Assembly (NCBI GenBank): GCA_035461905.1
Contig: DATHUV010000155.1
Span: forward strand, 1-7,961
Direction: 5' to 3'
Length of the DNA stretch: 7,961 nt
Source: SZUA-442 sp035461905
GTDB taxonomy: Bacteria; Actinomycetota; Acidimicrobiia; Spongiisociales; UBA5794
The notes beneath the pieces were generated by a model. It was not told the origin of the DNA. It saw nothing but the letters and a program-made list of their open reading frames with translations, and did not search any database. The position numbers and the translations under genes are program-made. Below are positions 6,167 to 7,961 of the stretch, piece by piece. Position 1 is the stretch's first letter, and each line of letters starts with the position of its first letter.

Positions 6167-7081
6167 ATGGCTGACAGGATCGGTGGGTTCCGAAGTGCTG
6201 AGGACGCAGCTAGGTACTTCGAGCTGTACGACGACCTGGTTGACCGGTTCTGGCCCGTCGAACACGAGGAGCTCGACGTGCCGACCCGGTTCGGCAGTAC
6301 CCATGTGCGTAGGTCGGGTACCCATGGCGGAGCGCCACTCGTACTGATCCATCCCACGTCGGGATCATCCGTCGGATGGCACCGGCTCGCCGCACCCCTG
6401 TGTGAGCGGCACACGGTCTACACGCCCGACACGATCGGCACCGTGGGCAGAAGCATCCAGACCGCACCGATACGCTCGCCTCGAGACCTCGTCATCTGGC
6501 TCGACGATGTCCTCGATGCCCTCGACCTCGATGCGATCCACCTCCTCGGGTACTCGGAAGGAGGGTGGATCGCAGGCCTGCACGCTGCAACCACCGAGCG
6601 CCATGCCAGACTCGCCACCGTCACACTGATCGAACCGGGAGGTGCCATCGAGCGGATCCCTCGACGTTTGATCGCCAGCATGGTTCTGCGGGGATCTCGG
6701 ACCCTGATCGCCAGGGACAAGCACCGAGCGATCCGGAACTTCAACCATTGGATGAATGGCGATGTCGAGATCTCCGACGATGAGATCGACATGTTGCTAC
6801 TCGCTTTCAAGACGTTCCGACAGAGGCTGCCAACCCCCGATCGACTATCGGACGAGCAGCTCGCGAGCATCACCGCACCCAGCCTCCTTTTGCTCGGCGC
6901 CGATACCAGGTTGTACGACCCGGACCGGGTTGCCGACCGCGCCCGCAGGCTGCTGAATGACGTTCGAGTCGACATCGTCCCCGGAGCGGGGCACGGGCTG
7001 CCGTTCCAGTACCCGGAGCGAACCACCACCCGAGTCCTGGAGTTCATCGAGTCCGATCACGACTCTGCTGCTCAGCGCTGA
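6167..7081 (+). CDS. Alpha/beta-fold hydrolase
   Basis: This is a predicted soluble serine hydrolase of 304 residues (306 from the GTG at 6161). The core fold spans about 43-296. HPTSGSSVGW at 62-71 replaces the more common HG-x oxyanion-hole start. The nucleophile elbow is G-Y-S130-E-G-G. The acid is most likely D246 (LLLGADTRLYDP), with D251 as the alternative. The catalytic histidine is H276 in VPGAGHGLPFQYPE. A helical cap lies at about 158-232. There is no signal peptide. The family covers esterases, lactonases, epoxide hydrolases, C-C hydrolases and haloalkane dehalogenases; the GYSEGG elbow with a Ser nucleophile argues against a dehalogenase (Asp nucleophile), but the substrate is unknown. 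The divergent TetR gene and shared operator imply inducible expression, so a specific exogenous ester, lactone or signal molecule is a fair guess. The open frame upstream of 6161 is the antisense of the TetR gene and is not part of the protein. Confidence 0.9.
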   Translation: MADRIGGFRSAEDAARYFELYDDLVDRFWPVEHEELDVPTRFGSTHVRRSGTHGGAPLVLIHPTSGSSVGWHRLAAPLCERHTVYTPDTIGTVGRSIQTAPIRSPRDLVIWLDDVLDALDLDAIHLLGYSEGGWIAGLHAATTERHARLATVTLIEPGGAIERIPRRLIASMVLRGSRTLIARDKHRAIRNFNHWMNGDVEISDDEIDMLLLAFKTFRQRLPTPDRLSDEQLASITAPSLLLLGADTRLYDPDRVADRARRLLNDVRVDIVPGAGHGLPFQYPERTTTRVLEFIESDHDSAAQR

Positions 7082-7108
7082 CAGAGCGACCTCATTGACC
7101 GGCTGTTC

Positions 7109-7157
7109 GCAGGCACCGCGCACTCGAAGCGGACCGCTCTATCCGTATGGTGCCTGC
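7109..7157. repeat. 9-bp perfect inverted repeat flanking a 31-nt loop
   Basis: GCAGGCACC (7109-7117) and GGTGCCTGC (7149-7157) are exact complements. The 31-nt interval contains a smaller 11-bp palindrome, AGCGGACCGCT (7128-7138). The element begins 27 nt after the hydrolase stop and ends 40 nt before the next gene. It could be a terminator-like stem (no U-tract follows), a structured RNA end, or paired protein-binding sites. It does not resemble a tRNA or a known riboswitch to me. Confidence 0.5.
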
Positions 7158-7168
7158 CGATCGAGCGG

Positions 7169-7179
7169 GCATCGGATGC
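7169..7179. repeat. 11-bp palindrome upstream of terpenoid-cyclase-like gene
   Basis: GCATC-G-GATGC is a perfect 5-1-5 inverted repeat ending 6 bp before the candidate -10 (7186-7191). This is operator-like placement, but an 11-bp palindrome can arise by chance. Confidence 0.3.
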
Positions 7180-7185
7180 GCGAGA

Positions 7186-7191
7186 TAGCAT
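7186..7191 (+). promoter_or_regulatory. Candidate -10 element for leaderless terpenoid-cyclase-like gene
   Basis: TAGCAT fits TANNNT and ends 6 nt before ATG 7198. Its first three bases are an in-frame stop, so no longer protein is possible. No Shine-Dalgarno sequence precedes the ATG and no good -35 is visible. Confidence 0.4.
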
Positions 7192-7197
7192 TCTGCG

Positions 7198-7961
7198 ATG
7201 ACCGTGATCGACTGGCTGCTCGAGGGCGACCCTGCCATCCGATGGCAGGTGATGCGCGACCTTCTGGACGCGTCCCCCGCGGAGGTTGCTGCCGAACGGG
7301 CACGGGTCGAGCACGAAGGTTGGGGTGCGCGCCTCCTGGCGCTCGAGGATCCCGACGGGCTCTGGGACGGGGGCGCCTGCTTTCCCGCCACCTACCGGGG
7401 CGGTGAGCCGGGTCAGCCCTGGACGGCGACGATGCACACGCTCCAGACGCTCCAGCTCCTTGGCCTCGACCCGGAGTCGGAGTCCGCTCGAAGGGCCATC
7501 GCCCTCGTCGCCGAGAACGGGCGCTGGGAACACGACGGGCAGCGCTACTTCGACGGCGAGGTCGAGCCATGCATCAATGGCAGGACGATCGAGACGGGCG
7601 CGTACTTCGGGGTGGACGTTGGGCCCATCGTCGAGCGGATCCTCAGCGAGGGCTTGGACGACGGTGGCTGGAACTGCGAGGTCGAGAACGGCTCCGTGCG
7701 GTCGTCCTTCGACACCACGATCTGCGTGCTCGATGGGCTGCTCGAATTCGAACGAGCGACCGGCGGGTCCACCGAGGTCAGCGAGGCCAAGCACCGAGGT
7801 GAGGAGTACCTGCTCGAACGCCATCTGTTCCGCCGCCTGAGCACCGGAGAGGTCGCAGACCCTGCGTACCTCGATTTCGCGTTCCCGTACTACTGGCGCT
7901 ACGACGTGTTGCGAGCGCTCGACTACTTCCGGCACTCCGGGGCTGACCCGGACCCCCGCAT
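7198..7961 (+). CDS. Terpenoid-cyclase-fold (squalene cyclase/prenyltransferase-like) protein, 3'-truncated
   Basis: An open frame from ATG 7198 runs off the right edge: 254 codons plus two bases, with no stop. It begins MTVIDWLLEGDPAIRWQVMRD, the recognisable N-terminus of an actinobacterial hypothetical family usually labelled squalene cyclase- or prenyltransferase-like. Repeated alpha-alpha units carry QW-like turns: DPDGLWDGG (51-59), ENGRWEHDG (106-114) and DDGGWNCE (154-161). Between them are amphipathic helices such as TATMHTLQTLQLLGLD (76-91) and SSFDTTICVLDGLLEFERATG (169-189). C125, C160 and C176 stand out in an otherwise cysteine-poor protein. The DxDD motif of squalene-hopene cyclase is not seen in the visible part, and no terpenoid neighbours are present, so enzymatic function is unproven. 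An in-frame TAG at 7186-7188 fixes the start. It is soluble, with no signal peptide or membrane helices. Confidence 0.85.
   Translation, partial: MTVIDWLLEGDPAIRWQVMRDLLDASPAEVAAERARVEHEGWGARLLALEDPDGLWDGGACFPATYRGGEPGQPWTATMHTLQTLQLLGLDPESESARRAIALVAENGRWEHDGQRYFDGEVEPCINGRTIETGAYFGVDVGPIVERILSEGLDDGGWNCEVENGSVRSSFDTTICVLDGLLEFERATGGSTEVSEAKHRGEEYLLERHLFRRLSTGEVADPAYLDFAFPYYWRYDVLRALDYFRHSGADPDPR

Noticed and set aside
6071..6352. N-terminal extension of the TetR protein by 94 residues
   Set aside because: It would cross the operator and the hydrolase start, and a proper AGGAG precedes ATG 6070.
7082..7197. tRNA or riboswitch in the gap before the last gene
   Set aside because: There is a long inverted repeat, but no T-loop or anticodon arm and no riboswitch core that I recognise.
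1..7961. CRISPR array, transposon ends, prophage or defence island
   Set aside because: No direct-repeat array, transposase, integrase, nuclease or toxin-like gene was seen; all genes have ordinary chromosomal families and similar composition.

Overview
This is a GC-rich stretch of bacterial chromosome with strong third-position G/C bias. It carries an actinobacterial-style Lon protease, a six-helix membrane class III adenylate cyclase of the Rv1625c type, and a mix of Shine-Dalgarno-led and apparently leaderless genes. These point to Actinomycetota, perhaps an Acidimicrobiia-like lineage; the lineage is inference and no marker gene settles it. There is no sign of phage, IS elements, CRISPR, rRNA or tRNA.

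Layout: (1) 1-2078 (+), the C-terminal ~690 residues of Lon, cut by the left edge. (2) 2134-4670 (-), a likely transcription unit of a membrane adenylate cyclase followed 52 bp later by an MFS_3-type exporter that may also have its own leaderless start. (3) 4781-5422 (+), a stand-alone GNAT acetyltransferase divergent from the cyclase, with a perfect 9-bp inverted repeat in its presumed promoter. (4) 5471-7081, a TetR/BetI-like repressor (-) and an alpha/beta hydrolase (+), divergent across a 96-bp region. That region holds a 22-bp imperfect palindrome overlapping -10 elements of both directions. (5) 7198 to the right edge (+), the N-terminal 254 residues of a terpenoid-cyclase-fold (squalene cyclase/prenyltransferase-like) protein of unknown function, preceded by a 116-bp gap with several inverted repeats.

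The best supported functional module is the TetR-hydrolase pair, which reads as a self-contained effector-responsive switch: the regulator probably represses both itself and the hydrolase. The cyclase-GNAT neighbourhood is suggestive because a related acetyltransferase in mycobacteria (Pat/KATmt) is cAMP-controlled, but this GNAT has no cyclic-nucleotide domain, so the link is speculative. The remaining genes look like ordinary housekeeping or accessory chromosome content. I found no convincing new multi-gene defence or mobile system. The most unusual features are the regulatory structures between the genes.
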